A stretch of DNA of 45,110 nt from Paracoccaceae bacterium (GCA_947468085.1 CANIKY010000010.1:1-45110), one strand, 5' to 3'; positions 26,113 to 34,880 are shown, numbered from the stretch's first letter. Numbers and translations: made by a program. Notes: generated by a model not told the origin, from the letters alone.

Positions 26113-26901
26113 ATGCGCTTCAATATTCCCTTTCTGCCCAAGCCCGCCCTTGTGCCCGTCCTGCGGCTGCAAGGCAGCATCAGTGCGTCAGGGCGTGGCC
26201 TGTCGGATGCTGGCCTTGCGCCCTTGATCGAACGCGCGTTCAAATCAAAGCCCGCCGCTGTGGCGCTGGTGATCAATTCACCGGGCGGCTCGCCCGTGCA
26301 ATCAAGCCTGATTGCCGCCCGCATCCGGCGACTTTCGATCGAAAAGAACGTGCCTGTCCACGCCTTTGTCGAAGATATGGCCGCCTCGGGGGGCTATTGG
26401 CTGGCTTGTGCGGGCGATCAGATTTGGGTGGATGACAGCTCGATTTTGGGGTCGATCGGGGTGATCTTTTCGTCCTTTGGCTTTCAAGAACTGATTGCGC
26501 GGCAGGGGGTTGAGCGGCGGGTGATCACGGCGGGCAAGTCCAAAAGCTTTGCCGATCCTTTCCTGCCGCAAAAACCCGAAGACATCGACCGGATGCGCGC
26601 CCTTCAAGCCCCGATCCATCAGGCCTTCATCGCCCATGTGAAAGCGCGGCGCGGCGCGCGGTTGGCCGATCAAGACCTGTTTAACGCCGATGTCTGGGTC
26701 GGCCAACAGGCCGTTGATCTGGGGCTGGCGGACGGCGTGGCGCATCTGGTGCCAAAGCTGAAAGAGCTTTACGGCGACAAGGTGCGCTTGCTTCCCTTGG
26801 GCCAAAAGCGGGGGCTTTTGTCACGTTTTGGGGTTCATCTGGCGGAAGATGTGCTATCAACCATGCAAGAGCGCGTGATGCGCGCGCATTTCGGGATGTG
26901 A
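26113..26901 (+). CDS. S49 family peptidase (SppA/SohB-like)
   Basis: A 262-residue serine peptidase of the SppA family. The catalytic serine is S92 in MAASGGYWLAC and the general-base lysine K144 in TAGKSKSFADPF; INSPGGSP (54-61) forms the oxyanion region. It is a single-domain, half-size form with no clear signal or membrane helix, so it probably is cytoplasmic or peripheral. The gene leads a three-gene unit with a 63-residue protein (start one base after its stop) and a short-chain reductase. Confidence 0.93.
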   Translation: MRFNIPFLPKPALVPVLRLQGSISASGRGLSDAGLAPLIERAFKSKPAAVALVINSPGGSPVQSSLIAARIRRLSIEKNVPVHAFVEDMAASGGYWLACAGDQIWVDDSSILGSIGVIFSSFGFQELIARQGVERRVITAGKSKSFADPFLPQKPEDIDRMRALQAPIHQAFIAHVKARRGARLADQDLFNADVWVGQQAVDLGLADGVAHLVPKLKELYGDKVRLLPLGQKRGLLSRFGVHLAEDVLSTMQERVMRAHFGM

Positions 26902-26902
26902 T

Positions 26903-27094
26903 ATGGGTGCGCTTGTTAAAATCGTTGTGATCTTTCTTGGGCTTATGCTGATCATGTCGATGATCGGCAACTTTGTGACCAAGGTCTTCCCCCCCAAGCC
27001 ACCTGAGGTCGCCAAAGGCCAAACCAAGGCCAAATGCGGCAATTGCGGGCGCACCGTGATCGCGACAGTGCCTTGCGTGTGTGGCAAGGGCTGA
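26903..27094 (+). CDS. Small membrane protein with zinc-ribbon tail
   Basis: A 63-residue protein: transmembrane helix about 4-26 (LVKIVVIFLGLMLIMSMIGNFV), a basic proline-rich linker, then C45-G-N-C48 ... C59-V-C61, a CxxC plus CxC pattern able to bind zinc. I do not recognise a named family. Its ATG is one base after the S49 peptidase stop, and its TGA overlaps the next gene's ATG. A membrane-anchored partner of the peptidase is possible, but this is only suggested by position. Confidence 0.82.
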   Translation: MGALVKIVVIFLGLMLIMSMIGNFVTKVFPPKPPEVAKGQTKAKCGNCGRTVIATVPCVCGKG

Positions 27095-27870
27095 TGCGGG
27101 CGCTGGTGACAGGCGGGGCCAAGCGGATTGGCCGCGAGATCGCCCTGTATCTGGCGCGGCGCGGCGCGGATGTGGCGGTCCATTATTCTACTTCAGAAGG
27201 TGAGGCTGCAAAGACAGTGGCCGCGATCGTAGCCCTCGGGCGCAAGGCGGTGGCAGTTCAGGCCGATTTGCTGGACGAGGCGGCGGTTACAGGCCTTGTC
27301 GCGCGTGCCTTTGATGCATTGGGCGGGCCGCTGACGGTGTTGGTCAACAATGCGTCGATCTTCGAATATGACACAGTGCAAACCGCCACCAAGCAAAGTT
27401 GGGACCGTGCCATAGGTTCAAACCTGCGGGCTCCCTTCTTGTTGACGCAAACCTTTGCAGCCCAAGCCCCGCAAGCGGTGCTGGATGAACACGGCGAACC
27501 CTGCGCCCAAGGGTTAATTGTGAACATGATCGACCAGCGCGTCTGGAAACCAACACCCGAGTTTATGTCTTACACCCTAGCAAAGATGGCACTGTGGGCG
27601 TTGACGCGCACAGCAGCGCAAGGACTGGCCCCCCATGTGCGCGTCAACGGAATTGGGCCAGGGCCGACGGTGCAGGGTGTGCGCCAAAGTGATACCCATT
27701 TCGCCCGTCAGCGCGCAGCCACTATCTTGGGGCGCGGGGCAAGCCCTTCGGATGTGACCGCAGCACTCGGGTTTTTCCTTGATTCCCCTTCGGTGACGGG
27801 ACAAATGATCGCCATCGACGGCGGCCAGCATTTGGCCTGGGCGACCCCTGATGTTCTGGGCGTTGAATAG
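27094..27870 (+). CDS. Short-chain reductase, pteridine reductase (FolM/PTR1)-like
   Basis: A 258-residue NAD(P)-dependent reductase with VTGGAKRIGREIA (5-17) for cofactor binding, NNAS, and Y-x3-K in MSYTLAKMAL. In the place where most of the superfamily have the catalytic serine it has aspartate (VNMIDQRVW). Asp with Tyr-x3-Lys is the arrangement of PTR1 and FolM, which reduce pteridines such as dihydromonapterin or dihydrobiopterin, so that role is favoured over FabG-type ketoreductase. Substrate is inferred. It overlaps the preceding stop by one base (TGATG). Confidence 0.82.
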   Translation: MRALVTGGAKRIGREIALYLARRGADVAVHYSTSEGEAAKTVAAIVALGRKAVAVQADLLDEAAVTGLVARAFDALGGPLTVLVNNASIFEYDTVQTATKQSWDRAIGSNLRAPFLLTQTFAAQAPQAVLDEHGEPCAQGLIVNMIDQRVWKPTPEFMSYTLAKMALWALTRTAAQGLAPHVRVNGIGPGPTVQGVRQSDTHFARQRAATILGRGASPSDVTAALGFFLDSPSVTGQMIAIDGGQHLAWATPDVLGVE

Positions 27871-27999
27871 AGTTTGCTCTACACACAGTTGACTTGTGCA
27901 CCTTGCGATCGACGTTCACGATCTGGTTACAATTTATTCATAAAAATCAGCGGCGTAGGAAATCCAAAAGATTTTTTATTTTAGAATCAATATGTTAAC

Positions 28000-28024
28000 A
28001 ATGTGCCTATTTTTTAGGCACATT
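28000..28024. terminator. Perfect AT-rich hairpin, possible terminator of the 26113-27870 unit
   Basis: AATGTGCCTA - TTTTT - TAGGCACATT, a perfect 10-bp stem with a T5 loop, lies 130 bases after the reductase gene. It is followed by AAAG, so it is not a standard intrinsic terminator; a protein-binding palindrome or RNA stem is equally possible. Confidence 0.4.
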
Positions 28025-28081
28025 AAAGAAGCGCCCTGAAAACAAGGAAAAAAACAGCCTTCTGATAAGTTCTCCTCTGAC

Positions 28082-28090
28082 TTATCCACA
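28082..28090 (+). promoter_or_regulatory. Perfect DnaA box
   Basis: TTATCCACA matches the consensus high-affinity DnaA box exactly. A second, imperfect match, TTATTCATA, is about 150 bases upstream in the same AT-rich region. One box may regulate uvrC or titrate DnaA; two weakly grouped boxes are not enough to call an origin. Confidence 0.45.
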
Positions 28091-28169
28091 CAAACGGTGG
28101 ACTTCTTTTTGCTTGATGCCCGCGCCATATTCTTGCAGGAAATCTAAGAATCAAAAGGTTAACGCCCCA

Positions 28170-30020
28170 GTGAGTGATGTCGTCCCAACTGGCCAAGAAG
28201 TCATTCAGGCTTACCTCAAAACGCTTGACGGATCTCCCGGCGTTTACCGCATGCTCAACACCAAGGGCGAAGTGCTATATGTTGGCAAGGCGCGCAATCT
28301 AAAGGCGCGGGTGTCAAGTTATGCGCGCGACCATGGCCATTCGGCGCGTATTGCGCGGATGGTGTATGAAACCGCTTCGATGATGTTCTTGACCACGCGC
28401 ACCGAAACCGAAGCGCTGTTGTTGGAACAAAACCTCATTAAGCAGCTTAAACCGCGCTACAACGTGCTGTTGCGGGACGACAAGTCTTTCCCCAACATCC
28501 TGATCGGCAAAGAGCATCCCTTTCCCCAGATCAAAAAACATCGCGGCAAGAAAACCGAAAAGGGCAGCTATTTTGGCCCCTTTGCCAGCGGCGGGGCGGT
28601 GACGCGCACCTTGAACCAATTGCAAAAGGTGTTTTTGCTGCGCAACTGCACCGACAGTATGTTTGAAGGGCGCACCCGCCCCTGCCTGCAATATCAGATA
28701 AAGCGGTGTGCCGCGCCCTGTGTGGGCAAGGTCGATGGCCCAACCTATGCCGCTTTGGTGCAGGATGCAGAACTGTTCTTACAAGGCAAAACCACCACGG
28801 TGCAGGCCGACCTTGCCAAGCAAATGTCAGTCGCCAGCGACGCGATGGAGTTTGAACGCGCAGCATCCTTGCGCGACCGGATCAAGGCCCTGACCCAAGT
28901 GCAGCAGAGCCAAGGCATCAACCCGCGCGGGGTGGAACAGGCCGATGTCATCGCCTTGCACCTCGACCACGGCCAAGCCTGCGTGCAGGTCTTCTTCATC
29001 CGCGCGCACCAAAGCTGGGGCAACCGCGACTTTTACCCAAAAACCGGCGCGGGGGCGGAAGAGCCAGAGATCATGGAAGCCTTTCTCGCCCAGTTTTACG
29101 ACGACAAAGACCCCCCGCCGCTGATCTTGCTGTCCCACCCCGTGGAAAACCCCGACCTTGTGGGCCAACTTCTGTCAGACCGCGCAGGGCGCAAGGTGGA
29201 ACTGGCCGTGCCTTTGCGCGGCGAAAAGGCCGAACTGCTGGAAAACGCCGCCCGCAACGCCCGTGAAAGTCTGGCGCGGCGGATGTCGGAAAGCTCGACC
29301 CAAAACACCCTGCTGCGCGGCTTGGCCGAAGCGTTTGATCTGGATGCGCCGCCCGCAAGGATCGAAGTTTACGACAACGCCCATATCCAAGGCAGTGATG
29401 CGGTGGGCGGCATGATCGTGGCGGGGGCAGAGGGGTTCCTTAAAAGCCAATACCGCAAGTTCAACATCAAATCCGCCGCAGGGGCCAATTCTGACGACTT
29501 TGGCATGATGCGCGAAGTGATGACCCGCCGCTTTGAACGCCTGTTGAAGGAAGACCCCGACCGCAAGACCGACGCTTGGCCCGATCTGTTGCTGATCGAC
29601 GGCGGGGCGGGGCAGATTTCGGCCGTGGGGGGGATTTTGGCCGATCTTGGGGTGCAGGATCTGGCCGTGGTGGGCGTGGCCAAGGGCATTGACCGCGACG
29701 CAGGCAAGGAAGAGTTCCACCGCGCGGGCCTGCCCGTCATGGCCCTACCCCGCAACGACCCTGTGCTGTACTTCATCCAACGCCTGCGCGACGAGGCGCA
29801 CCGCTGGGCCAATGGCGCACACCGCGCCAAGCGGGCCAAGGCTGTGTCTATCACCCCGCTGGATGACATTCCTGGCGTGGGCGCGCTGCGCAAACGCGCG
29901 CTATTGGCGCATTTCGGATCGGCCAAGGCCGTCAGCCGCGCAGGTGTGCCTGATTTGATGGCGGTGGGCGGCATCTCGCAAGCCATGGCCGAGACGATTT
30001 ACAACTTCTTCAACCCCTGA
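28170..30020 (+). CDS. uvrC: UvrABC excinuclease subunit C
   Basis: Makes both incisions around a lesion in nucleotide excision repair. The 616 residues comprise a GIY-YIG nuclease (about 20-98; GVYRM with Y26, [13 protein letters not shown] at 36-48), a UVR UvrB-binding motif near 210-245 ([15 protein letters not shown]), an RNase H-like second nuclease ([28 protein letters not shown]), and C-terminal helix-hairpin-helix DNA-binding ([19 protein letters not shown]). GTG 28170 is chosen since MSDVVPTG matches the short N-termini of relatives; an ATG at 28116 has no ribosome site. Confidence 0.96.
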   Translation: MSDVVPTGQEVIQAYLKTLDGSPGVYRMLNTKGEVLYVGKARNLKARVSSYARDHGHSARIARMVYETASMMFLTTRTETEALLLEQNLIKQLKPRYNVLLRDDKSFPNILIGKEHPFPQIKKHRGKKTEKGSYFGPFASGGAVTRTLNQLQKVFLLRNCTDSMFEGRTRPCLQYQIKRCAAPCVGKVDGPTYAALVQDAELFLQGKTTTVQADLAKQMSVASDAMEFERAASLRDRIKALTQVQQSQGINPRGVEQADVIALHLDHGQACVQVFFIRAHQSWGNRDFYPKTGAGAEEPEIMEAFLAQFYDDKDPPPLILLSHPVENPDLVGQLLSDRAGRKVELAVPLRGEKAELLENAARNARESLARRMSESSTQNTLLRGLAEAFDLDAPPARIEVYDNAHIQGSDAVGGMIVAGAEGFLKSQYRKFNIKSAAGANSDDFGMMREVMTRRFERLLKEDPDRKTDAWPDLLLIDGGAGQISAVGGILADLGVQDLAVVGVAKGIDRDAGKEEFHRAGLPVMALPRNDPVLYFIQRLRDEAHRWANGAHRAKRAKAVSITPLDDIPGVGALRKRALLAHFGSAKAVSRAGVPDLMAVGGISQAMAETIYNFFNP

Positions 30021-30098
30021 CCAAGACCGTGCCGCAGGCGTTTGTCGCAAAACATTCACGGCCTTGTGATTGACCGCTGATGACCAGTGGAGGATATC

Positions 30099-31016
30099 AT
30101 GCCAAGCACCCAAGACGACAACGCACAAGACTGGCTGGCCGAGGAATTGGCCGAAGCGCTGGACGAGGATTTTGAACTTGAACTGGAAGACGCGGCCCTG
30201 TCGCGCGAAATCGCCAAGATCTACAAAGATCGCCATCCCGACGCGCTGGACCGCAAAACCTATTTGACCAGCCTGATCCAGATGCAGGCCGAACTGATCA
30301 AACTGCAAGATTGGGTGCAACATACCGGCGAAAAGGTTGTGGTTCTGTTCGAAGGGCGTGACAGTGCCGGCAAGGGCAGTGTCATCAAACGCATCACCCA
30401 ACGCCTGAACCCGCGTGTGGTGCGCACCGTGGCCCTGCCCGCCCCGTCAGACCGCGAAAAGACCCAGTGGTATTTCCAACGCTACATCCCCCACCTGCCC
30501 GCTGGTGGTGAGATCGTCTTGTTCGACCGCTCGTGGTACAACCGCGCCGGGGTAGAGCGGGTGATGGGCTTTGCCAGCGAAGATCAGGTCGAAGAATTCT
30601 TCCGCTCGGTGCCGGAATTTGAACGCATGCTGGTGCGGTCGGGCATTCGCGTGATCAAATACTGGTTTTCCATCACCGACCAAGAACAGCAGATGCGCTT
30701 TTTGGTGCGCATTCATGACCCGTTCAAGCAATGGAAACTCTCGCCCATGGACCTGCAATCGCGCATCCGCTGGGAGCATTACACCAAGGCAAAAGAGGAG
30801 ATGTTTGCGCGCACCAACATTTCCGAAGCGCCGTGGTATATCGTCGAGGGCAACGATAAAAAACGCGCTAGGCTGAACTGTATCAGTCACTTGTTGTCGC
30901 TGTTTGCCTATCAGGAAGTTCCCCATGAGGAAATCCACCTGCCCGAACGCGTCTTTAACCCCGATTACGAACGCGCCACCCTGCCACCGGAACTTTACGT
31001 GCCGCAACAGTACTAA
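30099..31016 (+). CDS. ppk2: Polyphosphate kinase 2 (PPK2 family)
   Basis: A 305-residue class I PPK2, which uses polyphosphate to phosphorylate nucleoside diphosphates. It has the Walker A-like EGRDSAGKGSVIKR (G86-S94), a Walker B/lid DRSWYNRAGVERVMGF, and FLVRIHDPFKQWKLS. Residues 9-33 form a very acidic N-terminal extension (DNAQDWLAEELAEALDEDFE). GGAGG five bases upstream marks the ATG. It stands 78 bases after uvrC and 72 bases before pgsA. ADP or GDP preference cannot be told from sequence alone. Confidence 0.94.
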   Translation: MPSTQDDNAQDWLAEELAEALDEDFELELEDAALSREIAKIYKDRHPDALDRKTYLTSLIQMQAELIKLQDWVQHTGEKVVVLFEGRDSAGKGSVIKRITQRLNPRVVRTVALPAPSDREKTQWYFQRYIPHLPAGGEIVLFDRSWYNRAGVERVMGFASEDQVEEFFRSVPEFERMLVRSGIRVIKYWFSITDQEQQMRFLVRIHDPFKQWKLSPMDLQSRIRWEHYTKAKEEMFARTNISEAPWYIVEGNDKKRARLNCISHLLSLFAYQEVPHEEIHLPERVFNPDYERATLPPELYVPQQY

Positions 31017-31088
31017 GAGCGTGGCCGCAGTCACTGGCGCGACGCGGGCCCCCTTTTCGCCAGCGCAGCCATGAGTTAGGTGTAGCGA

Positions 31089-31748
31089 ATGAAGTGGACA
31101 ATCCCGAACACTCTGACCACGCTTCGCCTGCTCGCCGCCCCCGGCGTGCCAATCATGTTCTTGTATTTCCACCGCCCGATTGCGGATTGGTTTGCGCTGA
31201 CCTTGTTTGTATCGGCCGCTATCACCGATTATTTTGACGGCTATCTTGCCCGCCTGTGGAAGCAGGAAAGCAAGTTTGGCACCATGCTGGACCCTATCGC
31301 CGACAAGGCCATGGTGGTGATCGCCCTGCTGATCCTGACGGGCTATTCCGGCATGAACCCTTGGCTGATCTTGCCCGCCACGGTGATCTTGTTCCGCGAG
31401 GTGTTTGTGGGGGGGTTGCGCGAATATCTGGGGGCCAAGGCGGGGCTTTTGAAGGTAACAAAACTGGCCAAGTGGAAAACTTCAGCCCAGATGCTGGCCA
31501 TTGCCGTGCTGTTTTTGGGCACGGGATTAGAGCATATGGAGGGCATCGCCCGCCAAGGCAAAACGATTGAAGAATACGCAACCCTTGTGGCCCAAGGCTT
31601 GGCCGATCCGATCCGGTCTTGCGGGATGCGGGGCTGTTCGTCATACGCGACTTGGGCGGGCCTTGCTCTGATCTGGTTCGCCGCCGCCCTCACCGCGATC
31701 ACGGGCTGGGATTACTTTCGTAAATCCCTGCCCCAGTTGAAGGATTAG
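31089..31748 (+). CDS. pgsA: CDP-diacylglycerol--glycerol-3-phosphate 3-phosphatidyltransferase
   Basis: Membrane enzyme that makes phosphatidylglycerol phosphate. The 219-residue protein has the CDP-alcohol transferase pattern D50-G51-x2-A54-R55-x8-G64-x3-D68-x3-D72 and several transmembrane segments (about 14-28, 34-48, 78-95, 131-146, 187-205). NTLTTLRL at 7-14 is typical of PgsA. moaD starts four bases after the stop, so pgsA and the molybdopterin synthase genes form one unit. Confidence 0.96.
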   Translation: MKWTIPNTLTTLRLLAAPGVPIMFLYFHRPIADWFALTLFVSAAITDYFDGYLARLWKQESKFGTMLDPIADKAMVVIALLILTGYSGMNPWLILPATVILFREVFVGGLREYLGAKAGLLKVTKLAKWKTSAQMLAIAVLFLGTGLEHMEGIARQGKTIEEYATLVAQGLADPIRSCGMRGCSSYATWAGLALIWFAAALTAITGWDYFRKSLPQLKD

Positions 31749-31752
31749 TCCG

Positions 31753-31998
31753 GTGCAGGTTTTGTATTTTGCGTGGCTGCGCGAACGCATTGGCCTTCCG
31801 CGTGAGCAGGTACTAACTACCGCCCCCACTGTCATGGCCCTGATCGAAGAGTTGAAGGCCCGCGAAGATCGCTATGCCTTGGCGTTCAGCGACCTTAAAA
31901 GCCTGCGGGTAGCCTTGGATCAAAAGCTGTCATCGTTTGATGCGCCCTTGGCAGGCGTGCGCGAAGTGGCCTTCTTTCCCCCCATGACGGGGGGCTGA
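31753..31998 (+). CDS. moaD: Molybdopterin synthase sulfur carrier subunit
   Basis: An 81-residue ubiquitin-like protein ending MTGG; the terminal GG is thiocarboxylated to carry the dithiolene sulfur. VLYFAWLRERIGLPREQV is the normal start. Translation begins at GTG 31753, supported by AAGGA at 31740-31744. moaE follows after one base. The product is needed for the molybdenum cofactor of the formate dehydrogenase encoded at 19-25 kb. Confidence 0.95.
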   Translation: MQVLYFAWLRERIGLPREQVLTTAPTVMALIEELKAREDRYALAFSDLKSLRVALDQKLSSFDAPLAGVREVAFFPPMTGG

Positions 31999-31999
31999 C

Positions 32000-32440
32000 A
32001 TGCGCCTGTCGGTGCAAGAGGCAGCCTTTGATGCGGGGGCTGAGTTGAACGCCTTTAGCGCCTCAGTGGCAGGTGCGGGGGCTGTGGTCAGCTTTACCGG
32101 CCTTGTACGCGACAGTGACGGCAGCCTTAAGGCGATGGAGATCGAACATTACCCCGGCATGACCGAAGCGGCGATTGCCGACATCGCAGCCCAGGCCCAG
32201 ACCAGATGGAGCTTGACCGATGTGCTGGTGATCCACCGCTATGGCAGGCTGGAACCGGGCGCGCAGATCATGATGGTAGCGACAGCCTCTCGCCACCGCA
32301 TAGCCGCCTTTGAATCGGCCGAGTTCCTGATGGACTACCTAAAATCCCGCGCGCCGTTTTGGAAAAAGGAAATCGGCCACGATGGCGCCACATGGGTGGC
32401 CGCCAAGGACGAGGACGAGGCGGCGCTGGGGCGCTGGTAG
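32000..32440 (+). CDS. moaE: Molybdopterin synthase catalytic subunit
   Basis: The large subunit, 146 residues, that converts cyclic pyranopterin monophosphate to molybdopterin with two MoaD thiocarboxylates. It contains FTGLVRD (32-38), LEIEHYPGM-like MEIEHYPGM (46-54), RHR (98-100) and the catalytic-loop lysines K115 and K122-K123 in YLKSRAPFWKKE. It starts one base after the moaD stop. A minus-strand tRNA gene lies 20 bases beyond its stop. Confidence 0.96.
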   Translation: MRLSVQEAAFDAGAELNAFSASVAGAGAVVSFTGLVRDSDGSLKAMEIEHYPGMTEAAIADIAAQAQTRWSLTDVLVIHRYGRLEPGAQIMMVATASRHRIAAFESAEFLMDYLKSRAPFWKKEIGHDGATWVAAKDEDEAALGRW

Positions 32441-32460
32441 CGCAAGCCGGCCGGAAAACA

Positions 32461-32537
32461 TGGTGACCCCGGAAGGAATCGAACCCTCAACCTCGGACTT
32501 AGAAGGTCCTTGCTCTATCCAGTTGAGCTACGGGGCC
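32461..32537 (-). tRNA. tRNA-Arg (UCU)
   Basis: A 77-base tRNA with encoded CCA. Acceptor stem GGCCCCG/CGGGGUC with one G-U, D-arm GCUC/GAGC, anticodon loop CUUCUAA reading AGA codons, and T-arm GAGGG-UUCGAUU-CCUUC. The outermost anticodon-stem pair is A27 with G43, a mismatch. It follows the GNAT gene by 29 bases in the same direction. Confidence 0.95.
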
Positions 32538-32566
32538 ACGCGCGCATTTAGCGTTAGGGCCACCTG

Positions 32567-33022
32567 TCACGCAAGGGCGCGTGTCATGAAAATTGACATC
32601 GGGTCCAGCACATAATCGCCGAAGGGCGGGCAGGTGGCAAACCCCGCCGTTTCGTACAAAACGCGCGCGGGTCTGAATGCGTCTTGCGAGCCTGTTTCAA
32701 GGCTTAGCCGCGTCACACCCGCCGCCTGTGCAGCCGCGATCAGATGCGCCAGCACCACCCGCGACAGGCCGCGGCCGCGGTGTTCGGCCAACACATGCAT
32801 GGATTTAATCTCGGCATGGGCGCCGTCAAATATCTTGAAAGCGCCCATCGCCACGGGCGCCCCCGCCTCTCGTAGCACAAAGAAATGTACCTGTGGACTA
32901 TCAAGGTCGCCAGCGTCCATCATATGGATACTTTCGGGCGGCGTGTCGGTGTGCATATCGGCGGTGTGGCGCGCAAACAGCAGCGAAAGATCGGGGTTGG
33001 TGGGGGTTTCTTTCTGGATCAA
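32567..33022 (-). CDS. GNAT family N-acetyltransferase
   Basis: A 151-residue acetyl-CoA-dependent acetyltransferase. The acetyl-CoA binding motif is HVLAEHRGRGLSRVVLAHLI (76-95), with an upstream AEIKSMHV strand and a downstream RLSLETGSQ segment. This looks like the common single-domain type; substrate unknown. Its ATG is four bases beyond the DUF2125 stop, and it is likely made from that transcript. Confidence 0.9.
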   Translation of the reverse strand: MIQKETPTNPDLSLLFARHTADMHTDTPPESIHMMDAGDLDSPQVHFFVLREAGAPVAMGAFKIFDGAHAEIKSMHVLAEHRGRGLSRVVLAHLIAAAQAAGVTRLSLETGSQDAFRPARVLYETAGFATCPPFGDYVLDPMSIFMTRALA

Positions 33023-33026
33023 GGGA

Positions 33027-34466
33027 TCAATTTCCCCCCATCAAGGACATCCCGTTGATTGAAAAGGCCCCCGGGGTTGCGGCGTCAATCTCCCAGATCA
33101 GCTTGTCGCCTTCAACCTTCGCCATACCCTGCGCCATGCCAAAGCCCATCATCGCCTGCGCCTTCATGTCGTCGGGGGCTGCTTGTAGGGCGGCCATAAG
33201 CCCATCGACCCCGATCAGTGTGATTGTGGCGTGGCCTGTTGGCAATTCTGTATCAGGCCCCGCGACCAAAGCGCCTTCATAGGTCAACTGATAGCCGACA
33301 CCCGTCAGCGCCCCCGGGTTCAACCCCACGGTCACCGTGCCCTTGGGCAGAAGGGCCGTCAGCAGTTTGGCGTCAAATTCTGGCCCCGTTGCGCTGGCAT
33401 CGGGCAGATCAAGGGCCGAGAGGGCCACCGCCATGGCAGCGGCAGGGTGAAAATCCGTGACTTGCACATCCAAAGTCAGGCTCTGAGGTACCAAGGGGGC
33501 AGCCCATTCGGGCACAAGATCCGCCGGCAGCGTCAGGCCCGATATGGCAAAACCCTGCGCAAACTTACCCTCAGGAACGGCCCCGTTCAGGGCTATTGCA
33601 AAGCCAAGTTTCTCAATCCCTAAAGCCCCCATAGGCGTGTCAACGCTGAGCATGCTGACCGTGCCCGTGCCCTGCAGCGCCCCAAAGAAGGGCATGGCAG
33701 AGGTGAGGGCAGCTTTGAGCCCGGCCTTATCGGCCGTCATTGCGGCTTCATCAGAATGGGATGTGAACCAAGAGATCAGCTGGAAGATCTCGGCCCCCAT
33801 AATCTGACTGCCTGCCATGGTTTGCGACAGGCTTTGCGCCTTGATCGTGATGGGCATCGCGGGTTGGCCATCCAAGGCGGGGGTGATCATCGTCTCGGTT
33901 AGGCCTGTGGCGGTAAAGGTTGCATCAAAATCCGTGCCCCCTGCCGCAGCAGCGCGCGCTGTGCTTTGCATGGTGCCAGCGTCTATTGTCATCTCAATGG
34001 TCTGGGGCGGGACATCAGGCGCATAGATCGTCTCGCTCAGCGTCAAGCCGGAGAATGCGCTGTTTGACTGCGTAAAGGCCATCAGCTTTTCATCAAAGGT
34101 GCCGTTAAAGGACAGGCTGGCAATCTTTTCTTGCAGATCAAGCGCCTTGGGCATCGATAGATCGATCGAGATCGCCTGATCCAAACTGACGCCCCAAGTG
34201 CCATCACCGTGATCGGTCAACTGCAGTTCTAAGGGGGTCACACTGCCCAGTGCGCCCGCATCTTGGCCCAAGGCGATCAAGGGCTGGGCATCGATCGTTA
34301 GGTCATAAACATCGCCATTGGCCGTCACGCTTACAACTTGGGCGCCTTGTCCAAGGTAGGTTTGGAAGACTTGATTAAGGCGATCAGCCCCCTGCTGTGT
34401 CGCAGGTCGTGCCAGCGCGGAAGACGCCAAAAGCAAGGGAACAAGGGCAAAGGCGAGTTTCTTCAT
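33027..34466 (-). CDS. DUF2125 domain envelope protein
   Basis: A 479-residue exported protein with a Sec signal peptide (KKLAFALVPLLLASSALA, cleavage near 20), then a long beta-rich region with many alternating polar and hydrophobic stretches typical of DUF2125 in alphaproteobacteria. Function unknown; a periplasmic or outer-membrane-associated role is inferred from the signal. AGGAGAG stands four bases before the ATG at 34466. It precedes the GNAT gene by four bases and follows the NDUFS4-like gene by 41. Confidence 0.82.
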   Translation of the reverse strand: MKKLAFALVPLLLASSALARPATQQGADRLNQVFQTYLGQGAQVVSVTANGDVYDLTIDAQPLIALGQDAGALGSVTPLELQLTDHGDGTWGVSLDQAISIDLSMPKALDLQEKIASLSFNGTFDEKLMAFTQSNSAFSGLTLSETIYAPDVPPQTIEMTIDAGTMQSTARAAAAGGTDFDATFTATGLTETMITPALDGQPAMPITIKAQSLSQTMAGSQIMGAEIFQLISWFTSHSDEAAMTADKAGLKAALTSAMPFFGALQGTGTVSMLSVDTPMGALGIEKLGFAIALNGAVPEGKFAQGFAISGLTLPADLVPEWAAPLVPQSLTLDVQVTDFHPAAAMAVALSALDLPDASATGPEFDAKLLTALLPKGTVTVGLNPGALTGVGYQLTYEGALVAGPDTELPTGHATITLIGVDGLMAALQAAPDDMKAQAMMGFGMAQGMAKVEGDKLIWEIDAATPGAFSINGMSLMGGN

Positions 34467-34507
34467 TGCGCTCTCCTGGGGCAAGCAGACCTTGCGGGCC
34501 TGCGCGG

Positions 34508-34819
34508 TCAGTGGGTCCAAACGCCTTTGCGGTAGGTGGCAAAGTTTTCACCGTAGCCACCGGCACGAATATTGGGGCTGCGGGCCTGCGGATCGACCAA
34601 GTCAAATTCGATACCGCGCGCAGTAGCGTAGGCCTCTGCCGCCTCGCGGGTTTCAAACCGCAGGCGCACTTGGGCGTCCATATCGTCAGACGAAGTCCAC
34701 CCCATCAGCGGGTCAACACTGCGGGCCGAGGCGGGGGCAAATTCCAGCACCCAGCCCTTGGCCTTGGCTGTGCCAGACTGCATCGCCGTTTTGGCGGGTT
34801 GATAGATGCGCGCACGCAT
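34508..34819 (-). CDS. NADH dehydrogenase (complex I) NDUFS4-like subunit
   Basis: A 103-residue protein of the ETC_C1_NDUFS4 family, the alphaproteobacterial counterpart of the 18-kDa accessory subunit of mitochondrial complex [55 protein letters not shown] and [15 protein letters not shown] are family features. The ATG at 34819 has GAGG six bases upstream; an ATG 12 bases further back is possible. It lies apart from any nuo genes in this window. Confidence 0.93.
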   Translation of the reverse strand: MRARIYQPAKTAMQSGTAKAKGWVLEFAPASARSVDPLMGWTSSDDMDAQVRLRFETREAAEAYATARGIEFDLVDPQARSPNIRAGGYGENFATYRKGVWTH

Positions 34820-34880
34820 AGAAAACCTCATGAATACGGTACATAGCAAGTATTGCGAAGTTGGGGGGAAAGGCAAGGTG

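Larger units (their letters stand above)
27871..28169. other. AT-rich intergenic island before uvrC
   Basis: These 299 bases hold no plausible gene. They are much richer in A/T than the flanks, with ATTTTTTATTTTAGAATCAA near 27971. They contain a perfect 10-bp hairpin (28000-28024), a perfect DnaA box (28082-28090) and a 5-bp stem TCCAC/GTGGA (28085-28101) followed by CTTCTTTTTG. The uvrC start GTG at 28170 has AAAAGG 11 bases upstream. Confidence 0.6.

Noticed and set aside
28069-28083. LexA box upstream of uvrC
   Set aside because: GTTC-N7-ACTT has two mismatches in the second half-site.
27871-28169. Chromosomal replication origin
   Set aside because: Only one perfect DnaA box plus one weak match; no dnaA, dnaN, parAB, hemE or gidA gene nearby. 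Kept only as a region of interest.
32461-32537. Integration (att) site at the tRNA gene
   Set aside because: No integrase, no direct repeat of the tRNA 3' end nearby, and flanking genes are core genes.
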